Shown: in pieces, positions 1 through 7,002 of the stretch
Layout of the letters: each line of letters opens with the position of its first letter
How positions within the stretch are numbered: the stretch's first letter is position 1
Source: Prochlorococcus marinus str. MIT 9107
GTDB lineage: Bacteria > Cyanobacteriota > Cyanobacteriia > PCC-6307 > Cyanobiaceae
Assembly (NCBI RefSeq): GCF_000759855.1
Contig: NZ_JNAI01000007.1
Location: 1-64,000, forward strand
Direction of reading: 5' to 3'
DNA: 64,000 nucleotides
Program-made: the position numbers and the translations under genes
Notes under the pieces: generated by a model
What the model saw: only the letters and a program-made list of their open reading frames with translations
What the model was told of the DNA's origin: nothing
The model's database searches: none

Positions 1-339
1 AATAAAAGAGGAGCTAAAGGTTATTGGATATCAACTGCCAAAATAATTAATCAAGATTTATTTGATGAATATGTAAATAAAGTTGGACCATGGCTGAAAG
101 AGGTTGGAGGTCAAGTCTTTGCAAAAGATACAGAGCCTCAAGGAAAGGAGAGGACCGAGGATGCCAATTTAGCAGTTATTTGTGAATTTCCATCAATGAG
201 GGCAGCCGTTGAAGCTTATGAATCTGAAAAATATAAAGAGTTTTCAAAGCTAAGAAAAGTAGCCACTGAAAATTCTACGTTTACAATTATGGAAGGTTTG
301 GATGAAGCAGCAAAGCTTAGAAGAGCAATGGTTATGTAA
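1..339 (+). CDS. DUF1330-family protein, 5' end outside window
   Basis: Frame 1 is open from the first base to TAA at 337-339 (112 codons seen). The protein resembles the DUF1330 ferredoxin-like fold: an N-terminal strand, a helix ending near PWLKEVGGQVFAKD, then VICEFPSMRAAVEAYES and a C-terminal TIMEG strand. A paralog of the same layout lies at 18468-18764 (FAKDLDGQTVEGK and IIEFPSKQAAIDAYNSSEY). DUF1330 proteins are small and their biochemical role is not established. The start codon lies left of the window. It is unusual only in having a relative inside the island 18 kb away. Confidence 0.75.
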   Translation, partial: NKRGAKGYWISTAKIINQDLFDEYVNKVGPWLKEVGGQVFAKDTEPQGKERTEDANLAVICEFPSMRAAVEAYESEKYKEFSKLRKVATENSTFTIMEGLDEAAKLRRAMVM

Positions 340-545
340 GAAATATCTTGTTTTTTTAATGGTTATATAGCGAATAAAGAGTTTGAAAAAGAATATTGGC
401 AGTAATTGATCGGAGATAACTGAACTAGTTTAAGGGGACAATTGACACCTTCACAAAAAAATTAAATTAATTCTAGAAAATTACAATTAACTAGAGAATA
501 ATTTTAGGGATTATCTCCTTATTGGCAGATGGCAATAGATTATTA

Positions 546-694
546 ATGAAGGAATTAAAAGAAAATACTATTGATCAAATAAGAACTCTTCTTAGGTATT
601 TGAGTGAAACAGATCTATTAAAAAAAAAGATATTCTTATGTGTTTAGACGAAATAGCAAGAGAGTATGGAGGAGAAATTGTAGATAAAAATTAA
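546..694 (+). pseudogene. Small acidic protein gene with a poly-A frameshift
   Basis: ATG at 546 reads MKELKENTIDQIRTLLRYLSE and then hits a TAG after an A9 run around 620-628. Reading one base further back through the run continues as DILMCLDEIAREYGGEIVDKN and stops at 692-694, about 49 residues in all. The continuous helix-rich sense across the A-run suggests one former gene with a one-base deletion, or transcriptional slippage. The family is not recognised. Confidence 0.5.
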
Positions 695-791
695 TCGCTA
701 ATCCAGATCATAAATAATATTGCTAGAGCAATCTTATGACGAAATTAAAGTCATTTGTTCCAAGTTCCAAGACGTATCTTAAGCTGCAGAT

Positions 792-881
792 ATGGAAGTA
801 AAAACACTTTTAAAAGAACTTGCAAGGGTTTGGAAAAAAATATTAATGACGCTTAAGACATGGATTGGTAAATTTAAATAA
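792..881 (+). CDS. Possible 29-aa basic peptide
   Basis: ATG at 792 opens a 29-codon frame beginning MEVKTLLKELARVWKK and ending WIGKFK before TAA. It is amphipathic and lysine-rich. No good Shine-Dalgarno sequence is seen. It could be a remnant of a longer gene or a chance frame in AT-rich DNA, so confidence is low. Confidence 0.25.
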   Translation: MEVKTLLKELARVWKKILMTLKTWIGKFK

Positions 882-932
882 GTATTTTCTACGATGTTTT
901 AGTTTGAGATCTATATTTGAATAGTATTAGCT

Positions 933-1055
933 ATGGAAATTCTTATGCAGAAAACACTTGCTAATTTCTTCTACTGGTTATTGATGAAGACAGCGGAAAG
1001 TTACTATGGCGACTCGATAAAAACAGAAGAAGTTCCCTATTCTTATTATTTTTAA
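933..1055 (+). CDS. Possible 40-aa hypothetical protein
   Basis: ATG at 933 opens a 40-codon frame (MEILMQKTLANFFYWLLMKT at the start, ending VPYSYYF). It is preferred to the frame on the opposite strand at 978-1163, which has no ribosome site. No family is recognised and coding status is uncertain. Confidence 0.25.
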   Translation: MEILMQKTLANFFYWLLMKTAESYYGDSIKTEEVPYSYYF

Positions 1056-1149
1056 AGTAATAATTTTAAAATAACTCAGGAAATTACTCTTTTTGAAAAA
1101 TAAGCATTTTACTAAGTTTCTAGCAGAAACAAAATAAAGGAGATAACTT

Positions 1150-1346
1150 ATGAAAGTTTTCAACTAAAAATTATCTTATTTGGTTTAATTGGAATCATAT
1201 TATTTTTATTATTCTTTTCAGATAGTGCTAATACTAAGAATCTATATTTAAAAAAGTTAAATAAAAAAAAAGAAAATTATTGCCTAGTGATTGATTTTCA
1301 ATCAATATCCAAAAATCATAATTTTCATCCTTTACATGGGGCGTAA
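1150..1346 (+). pseudogene. Frameshifted small single-span membrane protein
   Basis: A good ribosome site (aaggag) precedes ATG at 1150, but that frame stops after MKVFN. The overlapping frame runs on through FQLKIILFGLIGIILFLLFF, a clear transmembrane helix, then a basic tail, and stops at 1344-1346. A start signal in one frame with a membrane protein in the next implies a one-base indel close to the start. The family is unknown. Confidence 0.45.
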
Positions 1347-1416
1347 CTTCTTACTGCAGAAAATATATATTATTTATATATATTGAAAAATCAAAAATTT
1401 ATCTTAAGGATAATCA

Positions 1417-2043
1417 ATGAAACTGAGAAATTTATTTTTAAAGATTCCTGGATTTGTATTATTGTTAGTTTTTTGTTCTGTAAATAGTCAATTTTTAGCA
1501 GAGGATAGAAAAAATTGTCCAGAAGATTTTCCATCTGAAGGAACACAATTTATCGTGACGGGGGAAAATGAATTCAAATTAACTATTACCAAGCAAAAAT
1601 TTCTTAGAGATGCACTTAATAATGAATCTTTAGAAGAACATATTGCATTATTAAAACTTGATGTAGTGGAAGATTATCAGAAATTTCTTAAGAGCGATGT
1701 CTCTTATACGGAAACAAAGTATGGAGGTTTTAAATTTACAGAAAAATTTGATAATACTTGGAATACAATGAAAAAATCCATAGCATCTATGAGAGATTTA
1801 GGCACATGTATAGAAAAAGATCTAGTCTTATTTAGTGGAGAATGGTCTTCAAAATCAATAAAAAGAGTTGTAAGAATTATTAAGCTTGAAGAAGCTTTTC
1901 ATGACTTATTTATGTTGGAAGATGAAGATCCAAAATTTAAAATTGATAAATTGGAAAAGAAATATCCAACAATCCTTAACTCTGAAGATCCAAAATTTCT
2001 TAGAAAGGTTATTAATAATTGGAAAAAGAATAGGACATTTTAA
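1417..2043 (+). CDS. Exported protein of unknown function
   Basis: A 208-residue protein with a signal peptide (KIPGFVLLLVFCSVNSQFLA, residues about 9-28), so it is probably periplasmic. The mature part is helical, acidic and basic in patches, and carries a repeated EDPKF motif near residues 170-200, with two cysteines (CPEDFP and GTCIEK) that could pair. An aaggata ribosome site precedes the ATG. No known domain is recognised. It sits alone, upstream of an M48-like protease gene on the same strand with an 85-bp gap. Confidence 0.7.
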   Translation: MKLRNLFLKIPGFVLLLVFCSVNSQFLAEDRKNCPEDFPSEGTQFIVTGENEFKLTITKQKFLRDALNNESLEEHIALLKLDVVEDYQKFLKSDVSYTETKYGGFKFTEKFDNTWNTMKKSIASMRDLGTCIEKDLVLFSGEWSSKSIKRVVRIIKLEEAFHDLFMLEDEDPKFKIDKLEKKYPTILNSEDPKFLRKVINNWKKNRTF

Positions 2044-2128
2044 CTTTTGATAATATTAAAAAACAAACTTGCTAAAATTTTTAGTTCTCTTTTTAAGTTA
2101 CTTTATTAGAAAGATATTTATTATTTAG

Positions 2129-3070
2129 ATGCTTAGAAATATAAAAAACAAACATTCATTCAAATTATTTACTGGAATTTTTATCTTAACTTTTTCTTTT
2201 TTCTACTTAGCGAATCATTTGAGAAATAATTCAACTTATTTTATGCCAAAAGAATATAAAATCATAAAAAAAATAGTTGATAAAATTGCATCAAAGAATG
2301 ATCTAGGTAATAAAGAAATTCCATTTTCTATAGCAAGCGGAATTTATATGGAATATAGAGCAGAAGAATTAGGATTATGCGAAAAGGACGGATGTTGGTA
2401 TTACAGGAATTTAGATCCATATAAGAACCATAAAAAAGTTAATGGTGTAAGTATTAATGAGCTTATAAATCAATCATATTTATACAATGGGATAGAGGCT
2501 TATGCCTGGAATGATGTGGTCTGGCTTAGTAAATCATCTTTTATTACATATAAGGATAAACCAGATTATTTAGGTTGCACAATTGGACATGAATTATCCC
2601 ATATAGTTTTTAATGATCACATCAAACAATCAATTAAGTTATCAGAAAAACTAAAAAAATTAAAAGATAAAAATAAAGTTGAAATACCAATTAATTCTGA
2701 TGGAACAAAAAAGAGTGATGAAAAAGTGCAAGATAAAAAAGATTTGATTAAAGAACTTTTGCAAAAAGAGTTGAATAGAGAGTCTGAAATGATTGCTGAT
2801 AATAATGCTGCAAAGATGATGATTAATGCTGGATTTGCTAAGGAAACATGTCTTGATGAGATCACTTTTATTGCAGAAAAGTCTCAATGGGATGCGGATA
2901 CAGACAAAGAAAGTACACATCCAGGATATTTGGAACGTTCTAAATCTTTACAGAATTTCATAGCGAAATACGATAAGTTAAATGAATTGAAAGACTTTGA
3001 GCCATATAAATGGAATTGGAGTTACAACAGAAAATTAAATATACTAATTTTCTCTCCTCAAAAATATTAA
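2129..3070 (+). CDS. M48-like membrane-anchored zinc metalloprotease
   Basis: A 313-residue protein with an N-terminal transmembrane or signal segment (FKLFTGIFILTFSFFYLANH, about residues 11-30). The zinc motif HELSH follows in GCTIGHELSHIVFNDH (about residues 150-165). The likely third ligand is the Glu in RESEMIADNNAA (about 218-229), as in M48 peptidases. A lysine-rich insert separates the two. It probably acts on membrane or periplasmic proteins. It is shorter than HtpX and has one N-terminal anchor, so it is closer to Oma1/BepA-type domains than to HtpX. The substrate cannot be told. Confidence 0.75.
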   Translation: MLRNIKNKHSFKLFTGIFILTFSFFYLANHLRNNSTYFMPKEYKIIKKIVDKIASKNDLGNKEIPFSIASGIYMEYRAEELGLCEKDGCWYYRNLDPYKNHKKVNGVSINELINQSYLYNGIEAYAWNDVVWLSKSSFITYKDKPDYLGCTIGHELSHIVFNDHIKQSIKLSEKLKKLKDKNKVEIPINSDGTKKSDEKVQDKKDLIKELLQKELNRESEMIADNNAAKMMINAGFAKETCLDEITFIAEKSQWDADTDKESTHPGYLERSKSLQNFIAKYDKLNELKDFEPYKWNWSYNRKLNILIFSPQKY

Positions 3071-3116
3071 TTACCTGACATTTTCACTATCTGCAGTGAG
3101 ATATGGTTTTCAAGAG

Positions 3117-3159
3117 TCGGGGCGACAGTATTCGAACCTGCGACCTAGTGCTCCCAAAG
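3117..3159 (-). repeat. tRNA-Pro 3' fragment 1
   Basis: This matches the 3' half of the intact tRNA-Pro at 27786-27827 (discriminator, acceptor strand, T arm, variable region, anticodon stem) with one base change in the T stem. It diverges right after the anticodon ('ctcccaaag'). CCA is not encoded; the flank is GAG. It is interpreted as a displaced 3' end left by integration of an element at the tRNA gene. Confidence 0.85.
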
Positions 3160-3261
3160 TAATCGCCTTCCAATTTTAGACAATATCCTCATGACACTAG
3201 TATTAGTAAGACTTATGAGTCAAAAGCTAGTTTTTTAAATAAGTCTCAGGAATTCAACAAA

Positions 3262-3322
3262 TGTATACAAAGTTTTCCCTATGTATACAATTAATCGCTA
3301 AATAATCGCTAAATAATCGCTA
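3262..3322. repeat. Paired TGTATACAA (20-bp period) plus three AATCGCTA (11-bp period)
   Basis: TGTATACAA occurs at 3262-3270 and 3282-3290. AATCGCTA follows at 3293, 3304 and 3315 with exact 11-bp spacing. The same octamer pair returns at the other end of this module (4703-4721). The layout resembles arm-type or accessory sites beside a tRNA attachment core, which lies about 130 bp to the left. Confidence 0.8.
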
Positions 3323-3445
3323 GATAAAGTACTAGTTCCCTAAATCATCTATTAAATGTTTACTCATTTATGCACTTTTTTGTAAAAGATGATCCTTGTA
3401 AAATGGACTAATTAAGCTATTTATGTAATAGCGGATACATTTTTT

Positions 3446-3877
3446 ATGGACTTTAAAAGATTTTATTCTTTAAATTTTATTGCTAAATTACTTCTTAGTG
3501 CGATTTTTGTAAATGCCATACCAACAAAGATTGCTAACTTTGGTAGTCAAGCACAATACATAACAAGCAGAGGGTTCCCAGAGCCACTTTCCAATCTTTT
3601 ATTAATTGCAGCAATAGTACTTTTAATTTGTGGTTCAATACTATTAATTTTTTCAAAAAAAACAAAACTTGCGTGTTCACTACTTCTCATTTTCTTAGTC
3701 CCTACAACGATTATTTTTCATTTAGTACCTCTTCAATTAATGGCGATTGCTCGAAATTTATCATTAATCGGAGGATTACTAATAGCAATTGATAAAACGA
3801 ATGTTAATTCTTTTAAGCAAGATGCAAAAAAAGAAGCTGAAGAAATTGAATATTCTGATTTGAATGAAGATAATTAG
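3446..3877 (+). CDS. DoxX-like membrane protein
   Basis: A 143-residue protein with four predicted transmembrane helices (about residues 10-27, 49-70, 72-95 and 98-116) and an acidic, probably cytoplasmic tail. The pattern FIAKLLLSAIFVNAIPTKI...GFPEPLSNLLLIAAIVL is typical of the DoxX family, small membrane proteins linked in some bacteria to quinone or redox stress functions. It is cargo of the first tRNA-flanked module, followed by hli and two very small genes on the same strand. Confidence 0.65.
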   Translation: MDFKRFYSLNFIAKLLLSAIFVNAIPTKIANFGSQAQYITSRGFPEPLSNLLLIAAIVLLICGSILLIFSKKTKLACSLLLIFLVPTTIIFHLVPLQLMAIARNLSLIGGLLIAIDKTNVNSFKQDAKKEAEEIEYSDLNEDN

Positions 3878-4008
3878 AATAAGTATCTTTTTGAAAATCT
3901 TCGAACTTATTTAGGAATAGCAGAAGGAATGGCCTAAAAGATAAATGGCTATTTAACCTATTTAGACTTTTTAGTTCTTAAAATATATAAATTCAGATTT
4001 CAAATAAA

Positions 4009-4263
4009 ATGATTGATTTTAAAGATGGTTTTTCAAGCGAAAGCTATTACCCAGATAGTAAATATTATCTTGAACAGGAAAATACTCCTAAAGAGACTCC
4101 ACTTTCCGAAGATCAAATATCCAATATGAAGGAAATTTTTGAATGGCCAAATACCTATTGGTTTATTGCGGAAAGAACTAATAGCAGACTTGCAATGATA
4201 GGCTTCATGGCTGTCATTATTAACTACACCTTATTTGGTTGGATAGCATATCCAATTCTTTAA
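4009..4263 (+). CDS. hli: High-light-inducible protein (Hli/SCP)
   Basis: An 84-residue protein with a long acidic N-terminal part and one C-terminal transmembrane helix carrying the chlorophyll-binding motif ERTNSRLAMIGF (about residues 62-73). Hli proteins sit in the thylakoid membrane and protect photosystem assembly under light stress by binding chlorophyll and carotenoid. Multicopy hli genes in islands are a known trait of high-light Prochlorococcus. The next small gene starts directly after the stop codon, so the two are probably co-transcribed. Confidence 0.9.
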   Translation: MIDFKDGFSSESYYPDSKYYLEQENTPKETPLSEDQISNMKEIFEWPNTYWFIAERTNSRLAMIGFMAVIINYTLFGWIAYPIL

Positions 4264-4395
4264 ATGAATATAGATTTTTTTAAGATATTTTTTAAGGAGC
4301 TTTGGAATAATCAACCAAATACTGTTATTGGTGTAGGAGTAGCCACATTAGTATTTTTAGGGATTTATATAACATTACTCAATAAATATAAATAG
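4264..4395 (+). CDS. 43-aa single-span membrane protein (LWNNQPNTV family)
   Basis: ATG follows the hli stop codon with no gap. The product has a short polar head (KELWNNQPNT) and one transmembrane helix, ending LLNKYK. Paralogs sit at 13719-13832 (LWNNQPNTVIGLGVATLV) and, more diverged, at 5639-5767 (ELWQNHHDPTHAAY...LLNKYQ). Function is unknown. The link to hli suggests a thylakoid protein, which is inference. Confidence 0.65.
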   Translation: MNIDFFKIFFKELWNNQPNTVIGVGVATLVFLGIYITLLNKYK

Positions 4396-4403
4396 TATTT
4401 TTA

Positions 4404-4665
4404 ATGGCTCAACTGTATTGGTTAATTAATTCGAATAGATCGGAGGTAAGTAGTTTTATAAAAAATACAAACTAATAACTATAGTTTTTTTGAGTATATG
4501 TTTGTTGATACTGGAAAAATAGTTGGTGTATTAGGAAAAGAACCACCAGTAATTCAAAAAAGAGAAGAATTAAAGATTGAAAAGGCTAGGGAAGAATGGA
4601 AAAATTTAATTAGTCAGAGTTGGAGTGTTACCTTGGAGGTATTGAATAAACCAAGTGATAATTAG
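4404..4665 (+). pseudogene. DUF1651 protein gene, frameshifted
   Basis: ATG at 4404 reads YWLINSNRSEV and stops within 24 codons. A second frame then continues FEYMFVDTGKIVGVLGKEPP...KIEKAREEWKNLISQSW to TAG at 4663-4665. The second part matches the DUF1651 genes at 10571-10834 and 12261-12512. DUF1651 is a small marine-picocyanobacterial family of unknown role, typically ending in an EA..W..L...GW motif. Deletion of the middle part broke the frame. Confidence 0.7.
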
Positions 4666-4702
4666 CAATTAAGCCTACTAGGTATATCAAAACTATATAA
4701 AT

Positions 4703-4721
4703 AATCGCTATTTAATCGATG
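4703..4721. repeat. AATCGCTA pair, 11-bp period (right end of module 1)
   Basis: AATCGCTA at 4703 and AATCGATG at 4714. It repeats the octamer found at the left end of this module (3293-3322). A near-identical block of about 95 bp, including the terminator hairpin, occurs at 10861-10960. Confidence 0.75.
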
Positions 4722-4747
4722 TTTGAATTATTGAGACTTCTGAGAAA

Positions 4748-4776
4748 TAAAAAAGGCAACCTTGGGATGGTTGCCT
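4748..4776 (-). terminator. Minus-strand terminator beside tRNA fragment 2
   Basis: On the minus strand a GGCAACCATCCCAAGGTTGCC hairpin-type sequence is followed by a T-run. It lies just 3' of the truncated tRNA-Pro. A similar hairpin at 10930-10955 has a mispaired base in the stem. Confidence 0.65.
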
Positions 4777-4797
4777 ATGAATTGGTTTTTATAGTTT

Positions 4798-4844
4798 AGG
4801 GGGCGATAGGATTCGAACCTGCGACCTAGTGCTCCCCAAGCACT
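4798..4844 (-). repeat. tRNA-Pro 3' fragment 2
   Basis: Matches the tRNA-Pro 3' half with changes in the acceptor strand and anticodon loop ('ctccccaag'), then diverges. A decayed attachment remnant, flanked left by a terminator hairpin as at the other copies. Confidence 0.8.
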
Positions 4845-4980
4845 CCTTAATTCACTTGAGATTAATCAATATTTCTCTACTATAAATAGGATTTATATGA
4901 GTTAGTGGAATGAGTTTGAGTCTCAATCTGGTACAAAGTATATACTCCTATATGAGAAGTTTTGAACCTTAGCTCCCCCT

Positions 4981-5013
4981 TACGACATAGTGCTCACTGT
5001 TAACTAGGTCGTA
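4981..5013. repeat. Inverted repeat TACGACATAGT / ACTAGGTCGTA
   Basis: Two 11-base arms with one mismatch and an 11-base centre. The arm sequence GACCTAGT is that of the tRNA-Pro variable/anticodon region, so this is a second, palindromic copy of the tRNA core inside the module. Related sites: 11178-11198, 12579-12603, 21931-21951. It lies just before the repeated leader at 5032. Confidence 0.6.
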
Positions 5014-5031
5014 GATTTGATATTTTTTTAG

Positions 5032-5075
5032 GAAAGTTGATCTAAAATTAGAGGGATAAAACCCTCTTTTTTTTT
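5032..5075 (+). promoter_or_regulatory. Repeated leader with terminator hairpin abutting the start codon
   Basis: A diverged GTCGATCTAAAATTAGAGGG leader: the hairpin GAGGG-ATAAAA-CCCTC and a T-tract run into ATG at 5076. It belongs to the family at 9381, 9946, 14172, 17616, 17956, 22354 and 22700. No ribosome site fits between hairpin and ATG. Confidence 0.7.
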
Positions 5076-5201
5076 ATGTCCTCTTCAATGAAAGATTTCT
5101 TAGATAAATTTTTTGATTTATGTAGAGAATATCAAGAAGAAATCTCACCTCAAAAGATGGCAGAAATTTTAAGGGATTACGCTGATAGATTAGATGGTTG
5201 A
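5076..5201 (+). CDS. 41-aa repeated cargo protein, copy 1
   Basis: Encodes MSSSMKDFLDKFFDLCREYQ and continues to ILRDYADRLDG. Two near-identical copies are at 9426-9551 and 22743-22868, each directly behind the same leader. It is predicted to be two amphipathic helices, with many acidic and aromatic residues and one cysteine. Only Ser replaces Pro in the EEISPQK stretch here. Family and function are unknown. Conservation of the reading frame between copies argues that it is translated. Confidence 0.75.
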   Translation: MSSSMKDFLDKFFDLCREYQEEISPQKMAEILRDYADRLDG

Positions 5202-5253
5202 TAAAGTCAAAAGAAAAACCTAGATTAAAGAAGTAAATTTTAAGCAGAATTAA

Positions 5254-5631
5254 ATGTCTATCATTACTGACAATAAAGTACTAGTTAATATTTGCAGCGG
5301 TTTAAAATCCAAAAATAAAGTAACTTTAGGTTTATTGGCTGCCCTTACTGCAGAAGACGAAGGGCATCAAGTAACTCTTTTTCTAGAGGGAAACGGAGTA
5401 AACATCCTAAATTGTAAAACAGCTGGTGAAATAGTTGCTAAGGGTACTGGAGATTTATACGAACACCTCGAAAATTTAAAAAATTCTAACGTTACCATAT
5501 ATGTCTCAGAAATTTCGGCTAAATCGAGGGGTTACGATAATACGCTTCTTCATGGATATAGAGCAGAGTTTGCAATGCCCAATGTACTAATTGAAGAGTC
5601 GATTAAAGCGGATAGCGTACTTTGCTATTAA
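5254..5631 (+). CDS. DsrE/DsrF-like family protein
   Basis: A 125-residue protein with the DsrE-type alpha/beta fold: VLVNICSGL strand, ALTAEDEGHQVTLFLEGNGV, and NLKNSNVTIYVSEISAKSRGY. DsrE proteins act in sulfur relay or as small soluble redox-related proteins. The cysteine in ISAKSRGY's usual position is replaced by Ser or Lys here, so sulfur transfer by the canonical residue is doubtful; Cys15 and Cys54 remain. It leads a same-strand run of very small membrane genes, the next starting 8 bp after its stop. Confidence 0.7.
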   Translation: MSIITDNKVLVNICSGLKSKNKVTLGLLAALTAEDEGHQVTLFLEGNGVNILNCKTAGEIVAKGTGDLYEHLENLKNSNVTIYVSEISAKSRGYDNTLLHGYRAEFAMPNVLIEESIKADSVLCY

Positions 5632-5638
5632 ATCGATT

Positions 5639-5767
5639 ATGCGCTTACTACTCCCACTAGAAGAGCTTTGGCAGAATCACCATGACCCAACCCATGCAGC
5701 TTATAGTATGGGTGGAGTAATATTACTGTTGGTAATTTATAATCGATTACTCAATAAATATCAGTAA
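5639..5767 (+). CDS. 42-aa membrane protein with signal-like N-terminus
   Basis: Starts MRLLLPLEELWQNHHDPTHA, followed by a transmembrane helix (GGVILLLVIY) and LLNKYQ. The tail resembles the small proteins at 4264 and 13719. The first seven codons match the start of the signal peptide used by the nuclease at 10165, suggesting recombination between small genes. Function unknown. Confidence 0.6.
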   Translation: MRLLLPLEELWQNHHDPTHAAYSMGGVILLLVIYNRLLNKYQ

Positions 5768-5769
5768 TA

Positions 5770-5862
5770 ATGATGGGAAGTTTACCTAAATTAATTGCTC
5801 TTTTAATGGTGTTATTACTTTTAGGAAGCACATTTGTTGGTGGAATTATTGTAAAACAATGA
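5770..5862 (+). CDS. 30-aa single-span membrane peptide
   Basis: MMGSLPKLIALLMVLLLLGS, then FVGGIIVKQ: nearly all transmembrane helix with a short basic end. It starts two bases after the previous stop and overlaps the next gene by ATGA. It is the size of photosynthetic small subunits such as PetG or PsbM but is not recognised as one of them. Confidence 0.55.
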   Translation: MMGSLPKLIALLMVLLLLGSTFVGGIIVKQ

Positions 5863-5960
5863 AAAACCCAATAGACATATTTAAAAGGTGGTTACTAGAC
5901 TTACTTGTTCCATATATAGAAGGAACTAACAAAAAAAAGAAAGACAAAAAGAAAGATTAA
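5859..5960 (+). CDS. 33-aa basic-tailed peptide
   Basis: Overlaps the previous stop (ATGA) and directly abuts the next ATG. MKNPIDIFKRWLLDLLVPYI is an amphipathic helix and the tail is mostly Lys and Asp. Probably translated by coupling with its neighbours. No family recognised. Confidence 0.5.
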   Translation: MKNPIDIFKRWLLDLLVPYIEGTNKKKKDKKKD

Positions 5961-6062
5961 ATGATTCATATGTATGGAATAGCAATTACTTATGGTGTTG
6001 TTAGTTTGTTATTACTAGGTGGCTTTGCTTATCTAACCTTCAAAATGACCTCAAAAAAATGA
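5961..6062 (+). CDS. 33-aa single-span membrane peptide
   Basis: Begins at the base after the previous stop. The sequence has one helix (IAITYGVVSLLLLGGFAYL) and a basic end (KMTSKK). It is the fourth of four back-to-back micro-genes, and an ATGA overlap at 6059 leads into another start (MKRLFLIFIFNED, 13 codons). Function unknown. Confidence 0.55.
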   Translation: MIHMYGIAITYGVVSLLLLGGFAYLTFKMTSKK

Positions 6063-6089
6063 AACGCTTATTCCTTATATTCATTTTTA

Positions 6090-6356
6090 ATGAAGATTAA
6101 CTCGCAGGGCTGGAGCTTAATTTTTAGTATTGGAACTATAGTGATAAGTTTTTTTATTTTGGATAAGGGAGAAAGGAGGAAAAAATATAATTCAATGTCT
6201 AGCAAAGAAAGACAGGAGCTCATTTTAAAGAAGATGAAAGCTAAAGGAATAGAAGTTGGAAGTGGAGTTCCAAATAAAAAATACGATAGTGAAGAAGTTT
6301 ACGAGTTAATACATATTGCAAATTGCTTTCCAGAATTAAGAGAAAAGAACAATTAG
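6090..6356 (+). CDS. 88-aa membrane-anchored hypothetical protein
   Basis: An N-terminal transmembrane helix (WSLIFSIGTIVISFFIL, residues 8-24) is followed by a basic soluble domain with QELILKKMKAKGIEVG and YELIHIANCFPEL. A truncated copy of the first 18 codons lies at 16326-16397. Role unknown. It ends the run of small same-strand genes that starts with DsrE. Confidence 0.6.
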   Translation: MKINSQGWSLIFSIGTIVISFFILDKGERRKKYNSMSSKERQELILKKMKAKGIEVGSGVPNKKYDSEEVYELIHIANCFPELREKNN

Positions 6357-6363
6357 TATATAA

Positions 6364-6599
6364 CGTTACTTTGATAAATAAGGATAGATCGAGAATTAAA
6401 GTATTCGAACCTTTCGAAGCTGTTTCTAAACCTTCTCCTTCTCTTGACGCAATGATGATTAGTTACTGATTTGTTTATAAGAGAATTAGTAAACCAGTTA
6501 TGAAAGGCAGCAGCTAAGAAACTATTGAGGCAGCAAGAAAAAATATATGGAATTAGACCAAGGGTGGTAAAGAATAGTATTTTTGGGTCTTACTTTTAG
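6364..6599 (+). pseudogene. DUF1651 protein gene, decayed copy
   Basis: Nucleotide-level relative of the intact gene at 19985-20233: LINKDRSRIKVFEPFE, then DAMMISY, are still readable. An in-frame TGA follows ISY, a TAA follows a GSS stretch, and indels occur near the end. No start codon is visible at the left end. Confidence 0.7.
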
Positions 6600-6645
6600 T
6601 CATCGCGGGCGATACATCCTCAAAGTCTCCTAAATCAATACAAAA

Positions 6646-6667
6646 CCTCGCCCGCTCCTCGCCCTTA
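6646..6667. repeat. CCTCGCCC pair, 11-bp period
   Basis: CCTCGCCCGCT at 6646 and CCTCGCCCTTA at 6657. The class matches the TCGCCCG pairs at 9322-9339 and 11152-11169. It lies left of tRNA fragment 3. Confidence 0.7.
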
Positions 6668-6734
6668 GAATTTCAAGACAAATGAGAAAAAAAACGAGTT
6701 AGGAATAACGCTATTATTACTTGGATTATTAGAG

Positions 6735-6780
6735 TCTGGGTGAGAGGATTAGAATCTGCGACCTAGTGCTCCCAAAGCAC
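6735..6780 (-). repeat. tRNA-Pro 3' fragment 3 (degenerate)
   Basis: Recognisable tRNA-Pro 3' half with at least four substitutions in acceptor and T arm ('tgggtgagaggattagaa'), and an intact ACCTAGTGCTCCCAAAGCAC segment. It is one of the most decayed copies. Confidence 0.75.
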
Positions 6781-6868
6781 TTAAAACCCTAGTAGGGTAC
6801 TATGTCTACTGACCATGACTAAATAGTTGCGGGGTATTGCAAGATTTGACATGGCAAATTATGAGATA

Positions 6869-6886
6869 TTTGTTGGCGATTTGTTG
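6869..6886. repeat. TTTGTTG pair, 11-bp period
   Basis: TTTGTTG at 6869 and 6880. The preceding TTTGACATGGCAAATTA resembles TTTGACATGACAAATTA at 20467-20483, next to another repeat pair. No clear partner pair is found at the right end of this module, only GTTGGCG near 9064. Confidence 0.6.
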
Positions 6887-7002
6887 TCTCTTTATGACAA
6901 TAACGAAAAAAAACTGGGAACTAAGTCTTAGAGAAAATGAAATATGAGTCTTAGGTGTAAAAAAAGGCCTCCATATCGAACAAACAGTAGAGATTGTTTA
7001 AA

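Noticed and set aside
978-1163. 61-codon minus-strand frame
   Set aside because: No ribosome site, low-complexity Phe/Ile-rich product, and it overlaps two + strand candidates, one of which has a good ribosome site.
3262-3322. CRISPR array
   Set aside because: Repeats are 8-9 bp with 11- or 20-bp period, with no spacers of CRISPR size and no cas genes.
5770-5862. Assignment as petG, psbM or another photosynthetic subunit
   Set aside because: Size fits but no family-specific residues could be matched by eye.
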